Below are positions 21,258 through 31,639 of a stretch of 64,000 bases of DNA, in pieces. The position numbers and the translations under genes are program-made. The notes under the pieces were generated by a model. That model worked only from the letters and a program-made list of their open reading frames with translations. It did not search any database and was not told the origin of the DNA. Position 1 is the first letter of the stretch. Each line of letters opens with the position of its first letter. Origin of the DNA: Halopseudomonas salina (GTDB lineage Bacteria; Pseudomonadota; Gammaproteobacteria; Pseudomonadales; Pseudomonadaceae); assembly GCF_008641105.1 (NCBI RefSeq), contig NZ_VTTI01000002.1, positions 1-64,000 on the forward strand, given 5' to 3'.

Positions 21258-22595
21258 ATGATAAAAATCAAACGGGGCTTGGATCTGCCAATCACCGGCT
21301 CCCCTGAGCAAATCATGGATGACGCGCGCCCGGTGCGCAGCGTTGCCGTGGTCGGTTTCGACTACCACGGTATGAAACCAACCATGGAAGTGAAAGAGGG
21401 TGACCGGGTCAAGCTAGGCCAGATTCTTTTCAGTGACAAGAAAACCCCCGGCGTTATCTACACCGCACCCGCGTCAGGCGTAGTCAGTGCGATCAACCGC
21501 GGCGAGAAGCGTATCCTGCAGTCGGTGGTAATCGACGTCGAGGGTGATGAAGCGGTCAGCTTTACCGCCCACGAGGAAACGGCCCTGGCGGGCCTTGATC
21601 CCAAGCATGTACGTGAGCAATTGATCGAATCAGGTATGTGGACAGCATTGCGGACACGGCCCTACAGCCGTGTGCCTGCTGTTGACAGTGAGCCGCACTC
21701 GATTTTTGTAACGGCTATGGATACCAACCCGCTGGCCGCTGACCCGGCCCTGGTGTTGAAGGAATACGCAGGCGCATTCGAGAATGGCCTGAAGGTGCTT
21801 GCGCGCCTCGGACGAATCTGGCTGTGCCGCGCCGAGGGCGCGTCGGTACCGGGTGAAAACCTCGATGGCGTTCGCTGCGAAAGCTTCGCCGGCCCCCATC
21901 CCGCAGGCTTGCCTGGTACGCACATCCACATGCTCGACCCGGTCAGCGAGAGCAAGACTGTCTGGCAGGTCAACTATCAGGACGTTATTGCTATCGGTCA
22001 TCTGTTTACCGACGGCAAGTTATGGACTGAACGTGTGGTTGCACTGGGAGGCCCGATGGTCGAGCGTCCACGTCTGCTGCGCACACGTCTGGGTGCCAAT
22101 CTTGATGAGCTCACCGCTGGCGAGCTGCAGTCAGGTAATAACCGTGTTATTTCCGGGTCGGTCTTTGGTGGTCGCCTGGCTCAGGGTCCGGTCGCGTACC
22201 TTGGTCGTTATCACCAGCAGGTTTCCGTACTGGCCGAAGGCGATAACCGCGAAATGATTCACTACCTGCGTCCCGGGGTGAATAAACACTCGGTATTGAA
22301 TATTTTCGTCTCCAAGTTGAAACCCGGCAAGCAATTCGATTTTACTACTACTACAAATGGCAGCCCGCGGGCCATGGTCCCACTCGGTAACTACGAGATG
22401 GTCATGCCGCTGGACATCCTGCCAACGCAACTCTTGCGCTACCTCATCGTCGGTGACACTGACATGGCCCAGAAACTGGGCTGCCTGGAGCTGGACGAAG
22501 AAGATCTGGCCCTGTGCAGTTACGTGTGCGCTGGCAAATATGAATATGGCCCGATTCTGCGTGACAACCTCACGCTGATCGAGAAGGAGGGTTAA
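21258..22595 (+). CDS. nqrA: Na+-translocating NADH:quinone reductase subunit A
   Basis: Peripheral cytoplasmic-side subunit of the sodium-pumping NADH:ubiquinone oxidoreductase, 445 residues, involved in quinone binding. It begins [18 protein letters not shown], the conserved NqrA N-terminus, and includes [18 protein letters not shown] and the late [18 protein letters not shown] segment. It is the first of six contiguous nqr genes on the plus strand; nqrB starts three bases after its stop. The 287 bases upstream hold the likely promoter, but I found only a TATACT hexamer (about 21115-21120) without a well-spaced -35. Confidence 0.97.
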   Translation: MIKIKRGLDLPITGSPEQIMDDARPVRSVAVVGFDYHGMKPTMEVKEGDRVKLGQILFSDKKTPGVIYTAPASGVVSAINRGEKRILQSVVIDVEGDEAVSFTAHEETALAGLDPKHVREQLIESGMWTALRTRPYSRVPAVDSEPHSIFVTAMDTNPLAADPALVLKEYAGAFENGLKVLARLGRIWLCRAEGASVPGENLDGVRCESFAGPHPAGLPGTHIHMLDPVSESKTVWQVNYQDVIAIGHLFTDGKLWTERVVALGGPMVERPRLLRTRLGANLDELTAGELQSGNNRVISGSVFGGRLAQGPVAYLGRYHQQVSVLAEGDNREMIHYLRPGVNKHSVLNIFVSKLKPGKQFDFTTTTNGSPRAMVPLGNYEMVMPLDILPTQLLRYLIVGDTDMAQKLGCLELDEEDLALCSYVCAGKYEYGPILRDNLTLIEKEG

Positions 22596-22598
22596 GCC

Positions 22599-23813
22599 AT
22601 GGGTTTGCGTGCATTCCTCGACAAGATCGAGCACAACTTCGAGAAGGGTGGCAAGCACGAAAAGTTCTACGCCCTCTACGAAGCGATCGACACGTTTTTC
22701 TACCGTCCCGGTAGCGTAACTCGCACCACTGCGCACGTGCGCGATGGTCTGGACCTCAAGCGCATGATGATCACCGTATGGGTATGTACTTTCCCGGCGA
22801 TGTTCTATGGCATGTACAACATTGGTTATCAGGCCAATATCATCTATGCAGCCAACCCCGAGTTGCTCGCAGCTCAGGAAGGCTGGCGCATTGGCTTGAT
22901 CGGGTCGCTGGCAGGTTTTGACGCAGCGAGTCTGTGGGACAACCTGATTCATGGTGCGGCGTTCTTTCTGCCGGTGTATGCCGTGACCTTTCTGGTCGGT
23001 GGTTTCTGGGAAGTCCTGTTCGCCTCGATCCGCAAGCATGAGGTCAATGAAGGCTTCTTCGTTACTTCTATCCTGTTTGCGCTGATTCTGCCGCCAAGCA
23101 TTCCTCTGTGGCAGGTCGCGCTGGGTATCAGCTTCGGTATCGTGATCGGCAAGGAAGTCTTCGGCGGTACTGGCAAGAACTTCCTCAACCCGGCGCTGAC
23201 GGGCAGGGCGTTCCTGTACTTTGCCTATCCTGCGGCCTCCTCCGGTGACGCTGTCTGGACTTCGATTGATGGCTACGCCGGTGCAACCGCACTGAGTCTG
23301 GCGGCTTCCGGTGGCGTCGAAGCGATCATGTCACAGGGAATCAGCTGGTTTGATGCCTTTGTCGGCAACATCCACGGTTCAATAGGTGAAACTTCGACCC
23401 TGGCTATATTCCTGGGCGGCGCCGTACTGCTGACAACCAAGATCGCCAACTGGCGTATTGTGGCAGGCGTGATGCTTGGCATGATTGGTTTGAGTCTGTT
23501 GTTCAACATGCTGGGCTCCACTACCAACCCGATGTTCTCAGTGCCCTGGTACTGGCATATGGTGGTTGGCGGCTTCGCTTTCGGCATGATCTTCATGGCC
23601 ACTGATCCTGTATCTGCGTCCATGACCAACCAGGGTAAATGGATCTTCGGTGGCCTGATCGGTGTCATGGTTGTACTGATCCGTGTGGTCAACCCGGCCT
23701 TCCCCGAGGGCATCATGCTGGCGATTCTGTTCTCCAACCTGTTCGCTCCCCTGATCGACCACTTCGTCGTCCAGGCCAATATAAAGCGGAGGCTTGTACG
23801 CAATGTCCAGTAA
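22599..23813 (+). CDS. nqrB: Na+-translocating NADH:quinone reductase subunit B
   Basis: Integral membrane subunit, 404 residues with about eight to ten helices, carrying covalent FMN on a threonine. The flavinylation motif is [12 protein letters not shown], with the FMN-acceptor threonine in GAT. The N-terminus contains the soluble segment before the first helix ([16 protein letters not shown]). It is homologous to RnfD, but the neighbouring nqrA and nqrF identify it as Nqr. It overlaps nqrC by 11 bases. ApbE, encoded downstream, attaches the FMN. Confidence 0.97.
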   Translation: MGLRAFLDKIEHNFEKGGKHEKFYALYEAIDTFFYRPGSVTRTTAHVRDGLDLKRMMITVWVCTFPAMFYGMYNIGYQANIIYAANPELLAAQEGWRIGLIGSLAGFDAASLWDNLIHGAAFFLPVYAVTFLVGGFWEVLFASIRKHEVNEGFFVTSILFALILPPSIPLWQVALGISFGIVIGKEVFGGTGKNFLNPALTGRAFLYFAYPAASSGDAVWTSIDGYAGATALSLAASGGVEAIMSQGISWFDAFVGNIHGSIGETSTLAIFLGGAVLLTTKIANWRIVAGVMLGMIGLSLLFNMLGSTTNPMFSVPWYWHMVVGGFAFGMIFMATDPVSASMTNQGKWIFGGLIGVMVVLIRVVNPAFPEGIMLAILFSNLFAPLIDHFVVQANIKRRLVRNVQ

Positions 23814-24579
23814 TAGAGAATCCGTCAGCCGCACCATCATGGTGGCGTTGCTGGTCTGTCTGGTGTGCTCGGTGGTTGTTTCGGTTGCCGCCGTGTCGCT
23901 CAAGCCGGTGCAGATAACCAACCAGTTGTTGGACAAGAAGCGCAACATTCTGTCTATCGCCGGTTTGTTGGAAGAGGGCGTTAGTGTCGAGGAGCAGTTC
24001 GAGAAAGTGACTGCTCGTCTGGTTGATCTGCGCACTGGCGAGTTCAGTGATGAAATCGATCCGTTGACCTACGATCAGCAAAAGGCTTCCAAGGAGCCTG
24101 CGCTGTCTCAGCAACTTGATGCTTCCGAAGATATTGCCAGCATCCGTCGCCGTGCCAACTACGCAACCGTATACATGGTTGAGAACGAAGATGGTATCGA
24201 GACCATGATTCTGCCAATCCATGGTTACGGCCTGTGGTCGACCCTTTACGGCTTTATTGCCCTTGAGGGTGATCTGCAGACTGTTGTGGGTCTGGGCTTC
24301 TACCAGCACGCGGAAACGCCCGGTCTGGGTGGTGAAGTCGACAATCCGAACTGGAAACAGCAATGGACCGGCAAGGTTGTCTACGATGAGCAGGATGATG
24401 TTGCTATCCAGGTCATCAAGGGTAGCGTGGATCCGGGTATGGCTGACGCCGAGCACAAGATCGACGGTCTTGCCGGTGCCACCTTGACCAGTCGTGGGGT
24501 GGAAAAATTAGTTCAGTTCTGGATGGGCGAGAATGGCTTTCGTCCGTTCCTCGATAATCTCAGCGCGGGAGAAGCGTAA
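23803..24579 (+). CDS. nqrC: Na+-translocating NADH:quinone reductase subunit C
   Basis: Subunit with one N-terminal membrane helix (about residues 10-30) and a periplasmic FMN domain, 258 residues. The covalent FMN attachment motif is [13 protein letters not shown] near residue 225, with the threonine of GATLT as acceptor. The ATG at 23803 is chosen because GGAGG lies ten bases upstream; a TTG at 23794 directly abuts that site. The gene starts within nqrB and ends two bases before nqrD. Confidence 0.96.
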   Translation: MSSNRESVSRTIMVALLVCLVCSVVVSVAAVSLKPVQITNQLLDKKRNILSIAGLLEEGVSVEEQFEKVTARLVDLRTGEFSDEIDPLTYDQQKASKEPALSQQLDASEDIASIRRRANYATVYMVENEDGIETMILPIHGYGLWSTLYGFIALEGDLQTVVGLGFYQHAETPGLGGEVDNPNWKQQWTGKVVYDEQDDVAIQVIKGSVDPGMADAEHKIDGLAGATLTSRGVEKLVQFWMGENGFRPFLDNLSAGEA

Positions 24580-24581
24580 TC

Positions 24582-25253
24582 ATGGCTAAAGCAAGCGCCA
24601 GACAGGTGCTCTTCGACCCAATTTTCAGCAACAACCCAATTGCCCTGCAGATCCTCGGGATCTGCTCGGCGCTGGCGGTTACGACCAGCCTGAACGTCAC
24701 CCTGGTGATGTGTCTGGCACTCACCTCGGTAACCGCTTTTTCCAACCTGTTTATCTCGAGCATCCGCACCTACATCCCCGGCTCAATCCGGATGATCGTG
24801 CAGATGGTGATCATTGCGTCGTTGGTAATCGTGGTAGATCAGGTTCTCAAGGCCTATGCCTACAACATCAGCAAGCAGTTGTCGGTTTTCGTTGGTCTGA
24901 TCATCACCAACTGCATCGTGATGGGCCGGGCTGAAGCCTTTGCCATGCAGAACCCGCCACATATGAGTTTCCTTGACGGGGTCGGTAACGGCCTGGGCTA
25001 CAGCTTCATACTTATCGTGGTTGCCGTGATTCGTGAGCTGTTTGGTGCCGGCAAGCTGCTCGGCTATGAAATCCTGCCGTTGGTCAACGTGGGTGGCTGG
25101 TACCAGCCCAACGGTCTGCTTCTGCTGCCACCGTCTGCGTTCTTCATAATCGGGCTGATCATCTGGGCGCTACGCTCCTGGAAGACTGAGCAGGTGGAGG
25201 AGCCGGATTTCAAGATGGCACCACAGAGCCGTGCGTTGAAGGAGGCTATGTAA
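24582..25253 (+). CDS. nqrD: Na+-translocating NADH:quinone reductase subunit D
   Basis: A 223-residue membrane protein with six predicted helices, one of the pair NqrD/NqrE that forms the core around an iron-sulfur centre within the membrane. The conserved cysteine-containing motif [14 protein letters not shown] is present in the fourth helix region. The family is shared with RnfE. It lies in the nqr operon, two bases after nqrC. Confidence 0.97.
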   Translation: MAKASARQVLFDPIFSNNPIALQILGICSALAVTTSLNVTLVMCLALTSVTAFSNLFISSIRTYIPGSIRMIVQMVIIASLVIVVDQVLKAYAYNISKQLSVFVGLIITNCIVMGRAEAFAMQNPPHMSFLDGVGNGLGYSFILIVVAVIRELFGAGKLLGYEILPLVNVGGWYQPNGLLLLPPSAFFIIGLIIWALRSWKTEQVEEPDFKMAPQSRALKEAM

Positions 25254-25256
25254 GCC

Positions 25257-25868
25257 ATGATTGAACACTATATAAGCCTGATGGTCCGGGCCATTTTCGT
25301 TGAGAACATGGCTTTGGCCTTCTTCCTCGGCATGTGTACCTTTATCGCTATTTCAAAAAAGGTGCAGACTTCGCTGGGTCTGGGTATTGCGGTAGTGGTG
25401 GTATTGACCATCACCGTACCGGCCAACAATCTGATCTATACCTACTTGTTGCGTGATGGCGCGCTGGCCTGGGCCGGTCTGCCCAATGTGGACCTGAGCT
25501 TCCTGGGTCTGCTCAGCTACATCGGCGTTATCGCTGCACTGGTGCAGATTCTGGAGATGTTGCTGGACAAGTTTGTTCCCTCGCTCTACAACGCGCTGGG
25601 TGTATTCTTGCCGCTGATCACCGTGAACTGCGCCATTCTCGGTGCGTCCCTGTTCATGGTCGAGCGTGATTATTCTCTCGGCGAGAGCACCGTTTACGGG
25701 TTTGGTGCCGGTGTGGGCTGGGCGTTGGCGATTGTTGCGCTTGCGGGTATTCGCGAGAAGCTCAAGTACAGCGATGTTCCTGATGGCCTGCGCGGTCTGG
25801 GCATTACCTTCATCACCGTGGGGCTCATGTCCCTGGGGTTCATGTCGTTCTCCGGCGTGCAACTGTAA
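25257..25868 (+). CDS. nqrE: Na+-translocating NADH:quinone reductase subunit E
   Basis: A 203-residue six-helix membrane protein paired with NqrD in inverted topology. The conserved cysteines lie in [14 protein letters not shown] near the N-terminus and in [13 protein letters not shown], which together with those of NqrD bind the intramembrane iron centre. It starts three bases after nqrD and precedes nqrF by 16 bases. Confidence 0.97.
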   Translation: MIEHYISLMVRAIFVENMALAFFLGMCTFIAISKKVQTSLGLGIAVVVVLTITVPANNLIYTYLLRDGALAWAGLPNVDLSFLGLLSYIGVIAALVQILEMLLDKFVPSLYNALGVFLPLITVNCAILGASLFMVERDYSLGESTVYGFGAGVGWALAIVALAGIREKLKYSDVPDGLRGLGITFITVGLMSLGFMSFSGVQL

Positions 25869-25884
25869 ACAGGAGCTGTAACTG

Positions 25885-27108
25885 ATGAACATGGAAATCT
25901 TTCTGGGCGTGGGGATGTTCACGGCGATCGTGCTGTTTCTGGTTGCCGTGATCTTGATCGCTCGCTCCAAGCTTGTCACCAGTGGCGACGTGACCATTGA
26001 AATCAATGGCGAGCGCACCATTACCGTGCCTGCCGGTGGCAAATTGCTGAACACCTTGTCGAACAACGGCATTTTCCTGTCTTCTGCCTGCGGCGGCGGC
26101 GGTACCTGCGCCCAGTGCAAGTGCATTGTCGAGGAGGGCGGCGGTTCCATGCTGCCCACCGAGGAGTCGCATTTCACCAAGCGTGAAGCCAACGAAGGCT
26201 GGCGCTTGTCCTGCCAGGCCCCGGTCAAGCAGGATATGAAGATTGAAGTGCCGGAAGAAGTCTTCGGCGTGAAGAAGTGGGAATGCACCGTTGAGGCCAA
26301 CCCCAATGTGGCGACCTTCATCAAGGAACTGACGCTCAAACTGCCGGAAGGCGAGAACGTCGATTTCCGTGCTGGTGGTTATGTGCAGCTGGAATGCCCG
26401 CCGCATACCGTGCATTACAAGGATTTCGACATTCAGCCGGAATTCCGTGGTGACTGGGACAAGTTCGACATGTGGCGCTTTGTGTCCAAGGTTGATGAAA
26501 CCGTCATTCGTGCCTATTCCATGGCCAACTACCCGGAAGAGCGTGGCGTAGTGAAGTTCAATCTGCGTGTGGCTTCGCCGCCGCCAGGCCGTGACGATCT
26601 GCCCCCGGGCAAGATGTCCTCCTGGTGTTTCGCGCTCAAGCCCGGTGACAAGGTCACGGTCTATGGTCCCTTTGGTGAGTTCTTTGCCAAGGATACCGAT
26701 GCCGAGATGGTCTTTATTGGTGGTGGCGCCGGTATGGCGCCCATGCGTTCGCACATCTTCGATCAGCTGGGCCGCATCAAGACCAAGCGCAAGATCTCCT
26801 TCTGGTACGGTGCGCGCTCGCTGCGTGAAGCTTTCTATGTCGAGGAATTCGACAAGCTGCAGGAAGAAAATGAGAACTTCAAGTGGCATCTGGCCTTGTC
26901 CGATGCGCTGCCGGAAGACAACTGGAATGGTCCAACGGGCTTTATTCACAATGTGTTGCTTGATAACTATCTGAAGGACCATCCGGCCCCTGAGGATTGC
27001 GAGTACTACATGTGTGGTCCGCCAATGATGAACGCTTCGGTTATCAAGATGCTGCAGGATATGGGTGTCGAACCGGAAAACATCATGCTTGATGATTTCG
27101 GCGGCTAG
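25885..27108 (+). CDS. nqrF: Na+-translocating NADH:quinone reductase subunit F
   Basis: The NADH-oxidising subunit, 407 residues. One N-terminal membrane helix (about residues 3-23) is followed by a 2Fe-2S ferredoxin domain with [15 protein letters not shown] and a later cysteine in RLSCQAP. The ferredoxin-reductase part has the FAD motif RAYSMANYP and the NADH-binding [16 protein letters not shown] and YYMCGPPMM. Electrons pass from NADH through FAD and the cluster to the FMN groups of NqrC and NqrB. Confidence 0.98.
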   Translation: MNMEIFLGVGMFTAIVLFLVAVILIARSKLVTSGDVTIEINGERTITVPAGGKLLNTLSNNGIFLSSACGGGGTCAQCKCIVEEGGGSMLPTEESHFTKREANEGWRLSCQAPVKQDMKIEVPEEVFGVKKWECTVEANPNVATFIKELTLKLPEGENVDFRAGGYVQLECPPHTVHYKDFDIQPEFRGDWDKFDMWRFVSKVDETVIRAYSMANYPEERGVVKFNLRVASPPPGRDDLPPGKMSSWCFALKPGDKVTVYGPFGEFFAKDTDAEMVFIGGGAGMAPMRSHIFDQLGRIKTKRKISFWYGARSLREAFYVEEFDKLQEENENFKWHLALSDALPEDNWNGPTGFIHNVLLDNYLKDHPAPEDCEYYMCGPPMMNASVIKMLQDMGVEPENIMLDDFGG

Positions 27109-28132
27109 AGTGCTACTTCGAAACCTTCGGCCCGCTATTGTTGTTGCCTTGGCAACAGCTCTGGCGGGCTGTTTCAATTCTACGGTGCCGGTTTCGGAAA
27201 TTTCCGGTAGCACCATGGGTAGCACCTATTCGATCAAATGGGTTGCGGCGGATGGTTCTCCCGGTCCGGAAAAGCTGCAGGCCAGTCTGGAAAACCAGTT
27301 CGACGAATTTGATGCTGAGGTTTCTACCTGGCGTGACGATTCGGATTTGGCGAGATTCAACGCACTGCTTGCTGGTGCCTGTCAGTCCATGCCGCAATCG
27401 ATTCTGGATTTGGTCGGTTTTGCACAGAGGCTCAATAGGGACAGCGAAGGCGGTTTCGACGTGACCGTTGGCCCGTTGCTGGAAGTCTGGGGCTTTCAGC
27501 GTGGCGACGGAATGCAGGTCGTGCCTGTGCAGGCCGAGATTGATAAGGCGTTGCAGAATGTAGGCCAGCAGCATTTGCGCATCGAGAAGGACCAGTTGTG
27601 TAAGGACAATGACCTCAAGGTTGATCTCAGCAGCATTGCCGCAGGCTATATGGTTGATCGGGTTGCGGAACACCTGCTGTCACTGGGAATCAAAGACTAT
27701 ATGGTCGAGATTACCGGCGAACTCAAGGCGGCCGGGGTCAAGCCGGGCGAGAATCCTTGGCGCATTGCCATAGAGGAGCCGCGTGATGATGAGCGCACAG
27801 CGAGTCTGATCGTTGAGCTCGACGGTTATGCGGTATCCACTTCAGGTGACTATCGTAATTACTTTGAATACGAGGGGCAGCGTTATTCGCACACTGTCAA
27901 TCCCAGGAGCGGATGGCCGGTCATGCATAATTTGACTGCAGTGACCGTGATGGATCCCTCTGCCATGGTGGCTGATGGGCTTTCCACCGTATTGCTGATT
28001 CTTGGCCCGGAGAAGGGCTGGGAATATGCACAGGAAAACAATGTTGCGGCACTTTTTGTGCTGCGCGAGGGGGCCGAGTTTGTTTCCCGGCCCACACCCC
28101 TGTTTGAGGCTCTGGTAAAGAGCGAGGAGTAA
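27092..28132 (+). CDS. apbE: FAD:protein FMN transferase (lipoprotein)
   Basis: Attaches FMN covalently to threonines of NqrB and NqrC. It has a lipoprotein signal (LATALAGC, cysteine at residue 27 from this start) and the ApbE motifs [52 protein letters not shown] and a late [11 protein letters not shown] with the metal-binding Asp. The start is uncertain: the ATG at 27092 overlaps nqrF by 17 bases, and a GTG at 27110 just after the nqrF stop would also give a good lipoprotein signal. It lies between nqrF and nqrM, as expected for a maturation gene. Confidence 0.95.
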   Translation: MISAARVLLRNLRPAIVVALATALAGCFNSTVPVSEISGSTMGSTYSIKWVAADGSPGPEKLQASLENQFDEFDAEVSTWRDDSDLARFNALLAGACQSMPQSILDLVGFAQRLNRDSEGGFDVTVGPLLEVWGFQRGDGMQVVPVQAEIDKALQNVGQQHLRIEKDQLCKDNDLKVDLSSIAAGYMVDRVAEHLLSLGIKDYMVEITGELKAAGVKPGENPWRIAIEEPRDDERTASLIVELDGYAVSTSGDYRNYFEYEGQRYSHTVNPRSGWPVMHNLTAVTVMDPSAMVADGLSTVLLILGPEKGWEYAQENNVAALFVLREGAEFVSRPTPLFEALVKSEE

Positions 28133-28135
28133 CCT

Positions 28136-28384
28136 ATGGTCTGGTTTCTGGCATTCCTGTTGATGACTCTGGTCGTGGTTGGCATGTCCGTGGGCGTAAT
28201 GATGGGTCGCAAGCCTATTGCCGGGTCCTGCGGTGGTATTGGTGCGACTGGACTCGACAAGTCCTGTGGCATCTGCGGCGGGGACGTCACAAGGTGCGAA
28301 GAAGCAAGTGAAAACGCGGGTATCGAGCCGCGGGCCAAGCGTGCAACCAGTGATCTGGGATATGACGCGACCAAGGTCGACTAG
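28136..28384 (+). CDS. nqrM: Na+-NQR maturation protein NqrM
   Basis: An 82-residue protein with one N-terminal membrane helix (WFLAFLLMTLVVVGMSVGV) and four cysteines, in GSCGG, KSCGICGG and TRC. NqrM is required to deliver iron to the NqrD/NqrE cysteines during assembly. It follows apbE by three bases, completing the nqr-apbE-nqrM operon. Confidence 0.93.
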   Translation: MVWFLAFLLMTLVVVGMSVGVMMGRKPIAGSCGGIGATGLDKSCGICGGDVTRCEEASENAGIEPRAKRATSDLGYDATKVD

Positions 28385-28439
28385 CTTCATCGGTTTTCAG
28401 ATGAGAGCATACCCTCGAGCACAACAAGGAACTTACTGA

Positions 28440-29837
28440 ATGGCTGTATACAATTATGACGTAGTGGTACTGGGCTCTGGCCCAGCTGGCGAGGGCGCTG
28501 CAATGAACGCGGCCAAGCACGGCCGCAAGGTGGCTGTGGTTGAAGAGCGTGACTCTGTGGGTGGTAACTGTACCCATCTGGGCACCATTCCGTCCAAGGC
28601 ATTGCGTTATTCTGTCAAACAGATCATTCACTTCAATACCAATCCGATGTTTCGCACCATCGGTGAGCCCCGCTGGTTCTCATTTCCAAACGTACTGAAA
28701 AGTGCCGAAAAGGTCATGGCCAAACAGGTTACCTCCCGGACCAGCTATTACGCCCGCAATCGGGTCGATGTGTTTTTTGGCAAGGGCAGTTTCGCCGACG
28801 AGAACACCATCGAACTGGTCAATTCCGCAGGTGTGGTCGACAAGTTGATCGCCAAGGAAGTCATCGTTGCCACGGGCTCCAGGCCGTATCGTCCGGCGGA
28901 CGTGAACTTCAGTCACCCGCGCATCTATGACAGCGACACCATCCTCAAGCTTAACCATACTCCACGTACCCTGATCATTTACGGTGCGGGTGTTATTGGT
29001 TGTGAATATGCATCAATCTTCTGCGGGCTGGGCGTAAAGGTAGACCTGATCAACAACCGGGACCGGTTACTCAGTTTCCTTGACGACGAGATCTCTGATG
29101 CCTTGAGTTACCACCTGCGTAACAACAGCGTATTGATCCGGCATAACGAGGAATACGACAAGATTGAGGGATTGGACAGCCAGGGTGTTGTTCTGCATCT
29201 AAAGTCTGGCAAGAAGCTCAAGGCCGATGCGTTGCTCTGGTGTAACGGCCGTACTGGTAATACTGATGGGCTAGGCATGGAAAATGTCGGGTTAAAGGCC
29301 AATAACCGTGGCCAGTTGAGTGTGGATGAAAACTACCGCACTGATGTGCCGAATATCTACGCTGTCGGAGATGTGATTGGCTGGCCGAGCCTGGCCAGTG
29401 CGGCTTTCGACCAGGGCCGTTCTGCCGCGGGTAATATCGTAAGCAATGACGCCTGGCGTTTTGTGGATGATGTGCCCACAGGTATTTACACGATTCCGGA
29501 GATCAGCTCGTTGGGCAAGACCGAGCGTGAGTTGACCGATGCACAGGTGCCTTACGAAATTGGACAGGCATTTTTCAAGAGTATGGCGCGCGCGCAAATT
29601 ACCAGTGAACAGGTGGGTATGCTGAAGATCCTGTTCCATCGCGAAACTCTCGAAGTTCTGGGTATTCATTGCTTTGGCGACCAGGCATCGGAAATTGTGC
29701 ACATCGGCCAGGCCGTCATGAACCAGAAAGGGGAGGCGAATACCATCAAGTACTTCGTCAACACCACCTTCAACTACCCGACCATGGCTGAAGCCTATCG
29801 GGTTGCGGCGTTGGACGGATTGAACCGACTTTTTTAG
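28440..29837 (+). CDS. sthA: Soluble pyridine nucleotide transhydrogenase
   Basis: Cytoplasmic FAD enzyme that exchanges reducing equivalents between NADPH and NAD+, 465 residues. FAD-binding motif [18 protein letters not shown] at the N-terminus; NAD(P)-binding [13 protein letters not shown] near residue 185. In the place of the redox CxxxxC of lipoamide dehydrogenase it has C44-THLG-T49, so the second cysteine is replaced by threonine; this is the hallmark of SthA and rules out a disulfide reductase. It follows nqrM by 55 bases, and an AAGGAA ribosome site precedes the ATG. A strong terminator follows. Confidence 0.97.
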   Translation: MAVYNYDVVVLGSGPAGEGAAMNAAKHGRKVAVVEERDSVGGNCTHLGTIPSKALRYSVKQIIHFNTNPMFRTIGEPRWFSFPNVLKSAEKVMAKQVTSRTSYYARNRVDVFFGKGSFADENTIELVNSAGVVDKLIAKEVIVATGSRPYRPADVNFSHPRIYDSDTILKLNHTPRTLIIYGAGVIGCEYASIFCGLGVKVDLINNRDRLLSFLDDEISDALSYHLRNNSVLIRHNEEYDKIEGLDSQGVVLHLKSGKKLKADALLWCNGRTGNTDGLGMENVGLKANNRGQLSVDENYRTDVPNIYAVGDVIGWPSLASAAFDQGRSAAGNIVSNDAWRFVDDVPTGIYTIPEISSLGKTERELTDAQVPYEIGQAFFKSMARAQITSEQVGMLKILFHRETLEVLGIHCFGDQASEIVHIGQAVMNQKGEANTIKYFVNTTFNYPTMAEAYRVAALDGLNRLF

Positions 29838-29860
29838 GCACTATGCTCGTGTGTGCAACG

Positions 29861-29888
29861 AAAAAGCCCCGTAACCGGGGCTTTTTTA
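29861..29888. terminator. Bidirectional intrinsic terminator between sthA and the glycerophosphodiesterase gene
   Basis: Stem AAAAAGCCCCG / CGGGGCTTTTT with a TAAC loop and T runs on both strands. Its right edge touches the stop codon of the convergent gene at 29886. Confidence 0.92.
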
Positions 29889-30614
29889 TGCCCGCTGCTT
29901 GAGGGTCTCGACTGCCAGGTGCGGCAGGTCGGTAATCAGGCTGTCTACGCCCATCTCTGCCAGGCGCTGCATCATCGCAGGGTCATTCACTGTCCAGACT
30001 GATACATGCAGACCCATGGCCTGGGCTTTTCGTATACGTGCAAGCCTGCATAATTTCCAGTTCAGGATCAGATAGCGGCAACCGTACCGACGTGCGCTCT
30101 TCAGGGGATCAATCAGGCCATACTCTTCGACCAGCCCGGTGGGAAGCGAGTAATTGTCCTGGCTGGCCGTTTTCAGCAAGGTGCGGCTGCTTGAGGTAAG
30201 GACTACCTTGTCCTTCAACCCGAAACGCTGGACCAGTTCACTGACAGCGTCCAGCACAATACGTGATTGGCCGCTGGAGCCACTCTTGACTTCAAGCTGG
30301 TAGTGCTCGAACTCTGGGCAGGCCTGGAAAAGCTGCTCCAGGCTGGGTATTGGGCAAGGCTCCGGCCAGGATGGACCATCCCGGCGGGCGTCCAGGCGCA
30401 TCAATTCAGCAGCAGTATGTTTGCTGACCTTGCCGCCCAGGCCTGTGGTGCGCCTGAGGGTAGGGTCATGAATTACCATGAGTTGACGGTCTGCGGACAG
30501 ATGCAGGTCAAGCTCGACACGGGTGACGCCGGCGGCCAGTGCGCGTCTGAAGCTTGGGAGGGTGTTTTCCGGTGCTTCGCCGCGGGCACCCCGATGGCCG
30601 TAAATCAACGTCAT
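29886..30614 (-). CDS. Glycerophosphodiester phosphodiesterase
   Basis: A 242-residue cytoplasmic GDPD-family enzyme that splits glycerophosphodiesters to glycerol-3-phosphate and an alcohol. The signature HRGARGEAPENTLPSF at residues 7-22 holds the first catalytic His and Arg, ELDLHLSADRQLMVIHD holds the metal-binding Glu/Asp and second His, and the C-terminal VWTVND and TDLPHLA are typical. No signal peptide, so it resembles UgpQ rather than the periplasmic GlpQ. Its ATG overlaps the stop of the gene before it by four bases, so the two are translationally coupled. Confidence 0.93.
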   Translation of the reverse strand: MTLIYGHRGARGEAPENTLPSFRRALAAGVTRVELDLHLSADRQLMVIHDPTLRRTTGLGGKVSKHTAAELMRLDARRDGPSWPEPCPIPSLEQLFQACPEFEHYQLEVKSGSSGQSRIVLDAVSELVQRFGLKDKVVLTSSSRTLLKTASQDNYSLPTGLVEEYGLIDPLKSARRYGCRYLILNWKLCRLARIRKAQAMGLHVSVWTVNDPAMMQRLAEMGVDSLITDLPHLAVETLKQRA

Positions 30615-30931
30615 GGGGTCAGCGCGCTCCCCGATTGGCGATGGCGAACGCTATCGATGACCCTGTCGTATTCAAAATAAACGCTGTAGCCGGGATAGTC
30701 CCAGCGGGTAATCGGTGGTTGCCCGACAGCGGCATGTCGAGTGCTCGGCTCGCCATGGCGCTGGACCACGGAGCCTTTGGTCTGACCCCGCTGGGGCATA
30801 GCAGACACATTGTCGGTTGCCTGGTGGCCGAGTGGAATGACCAGGGTGTCTGCTTGCAGGGGTGCTGCGCTGAGCATCATACCTAGCATCAGAGAGGTGG
30901 CACATAGTGTCGAGGTTAGGTGTTTCATCAT
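30611..30931 (-). CDS. Small periplasmic protein, possible BamE-like fold
   Basis: A 106-residue protein with a signal peptide (cleavage likely after LQA at about residue 27) and no lipobox cysteine. The mature part has MPQRGQTKGSVVQRHGEP and then RWDYPGYSVYFEYDRVIDSV, a pattern like the BamE/SmpA-type repeat (GMTKxxVxxxxGEP...W.Y...VxF). This similarity is by eye and weak in statistical terms. Two consecutive ATG codons are possible starts; an AAAGGA site precedes both. It is coupled to the downstream glycerophosphodiesterase gene and lies after the PilZ-domain gene, overlapping its end. Confidence 0.7.
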   Translation of the reverse strand: MMKHLTSTLCATSLMLGMMLSAAPLQADTLVIPLGHQATDNVSAMPQRGQTKGSVVQRHGEPSTRHAAVGQPPITRWDYPGYSVYFEYDRVIDSVRHRQSGSALTP

Positions 30932-31530
30932 GGTGTCCTTTCCTGGATTGAGGCTTGAGTCTTGTTGGCACGGATTTCCTGAGCCTGTTTTTGCAGTATA
31001 TGCCGGGCAAGCATCTGACGCTGATTATCTGCCAGGGTGTGAAAGCTCACGGCAATGATCCAGTTGTCTGACTCGGTATCAGGCTCACAGCGAATAACCT
31101 GTGACGGCAACACCAGCCCAAGTGGTGAGGGCAGCAGCACCATACGTAGCGCCAGCCAGGCACCAATCTCGAAAGCCTCCGGATAGGCAAAGGAAATACC
31201 GCCTTCACTCAGGGTAACTTCCTGGGGATCACCGATTTCATCCACCAGCTGTAGCGCCAGAGCGTTACTTAGCAGATCGACTCGCTTGTTGATTATCTTC
31301 AGATAGTGCGCCAGGGCTCGGTCACGCTCGGCTATCTGACGCAGCAGATGCTGCGATTCGTAGTCCAGGGTATGGAGGTCACTTAACAGGCTGAAAAGTG
31401 GTGATTGCTCCTCGAACGCAGCCTCTTCAATGTCCGCACTGCTCACCTTGCGCACATCCAGGGCGAGGCTGTCGCGAATTCTGAAGAAATCCCGCTTGTC
31501 GTCTGTTGAGTCTTCTTCTTTGTCTGTCAT
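30928..31530 (-). CDS. PilZ-domain protein
   Basis: A 200-residue protein likely to bind cyclic di-GMP. The RxxxR part of the PilZ motif is R-D-F-F-R near residue 13, and the second half is LSEGGISFAYPE near residue 125, matching (D/N)xSxxG with Ser-Glu-Gly-Gly in place of the usual residues. Between them is a helical insert (about residues 40-110). The ATG at 31530 is chosen because the protein then starts MTDKEEDS, just ahead of the RxxxR motif; an upstream frame extension to 31608 has no support. It is divergent from lolC and is followed with a four-base overlap by a small periplasmic gene. Confidence 0.83.
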   Translation of the reverse strand: MTDKEEDSTDDKRDFFRIRDSLALDVRKVSSADIEEAAFEEQSPLFSLLSDLHTLDYESQHLLRQIAERDRALAHYLKIINKRVDLLSNALALQLVDEIGDPQEVTLSEGGISFAYPEAFEIGAWLALRMVLLPSPLGLVLPSQVIRCEPDTESDNWIIAVSFHTLADNQRQMLARHILQKQAQEIRANKTQASIQERTP

Positions 31531-31639
31531 TTGACCCGCCTGAGCCTTTGCGAAGCGCTGAACAAATATGCTTTTCAGTGTACCATGCCAATCCGAACTG
31601 CCATTCAACGGGCACGGCCCTTCAGGTAACCGTTACTTC

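Noticed and set aside
25840..27225. A 461-codon minus-strand frame opposite nqrF
   Set aside because: Antisense shadow; nqrF is intact and conserved on the plus strand.
28440..29837. sthA as a dihydrolipoamide dehydrogenase or glutathione reductase
   Set aside because: The redox disulfide is absent: the second cysteine position is threonine (C44, T49), which is the SthA pattern.
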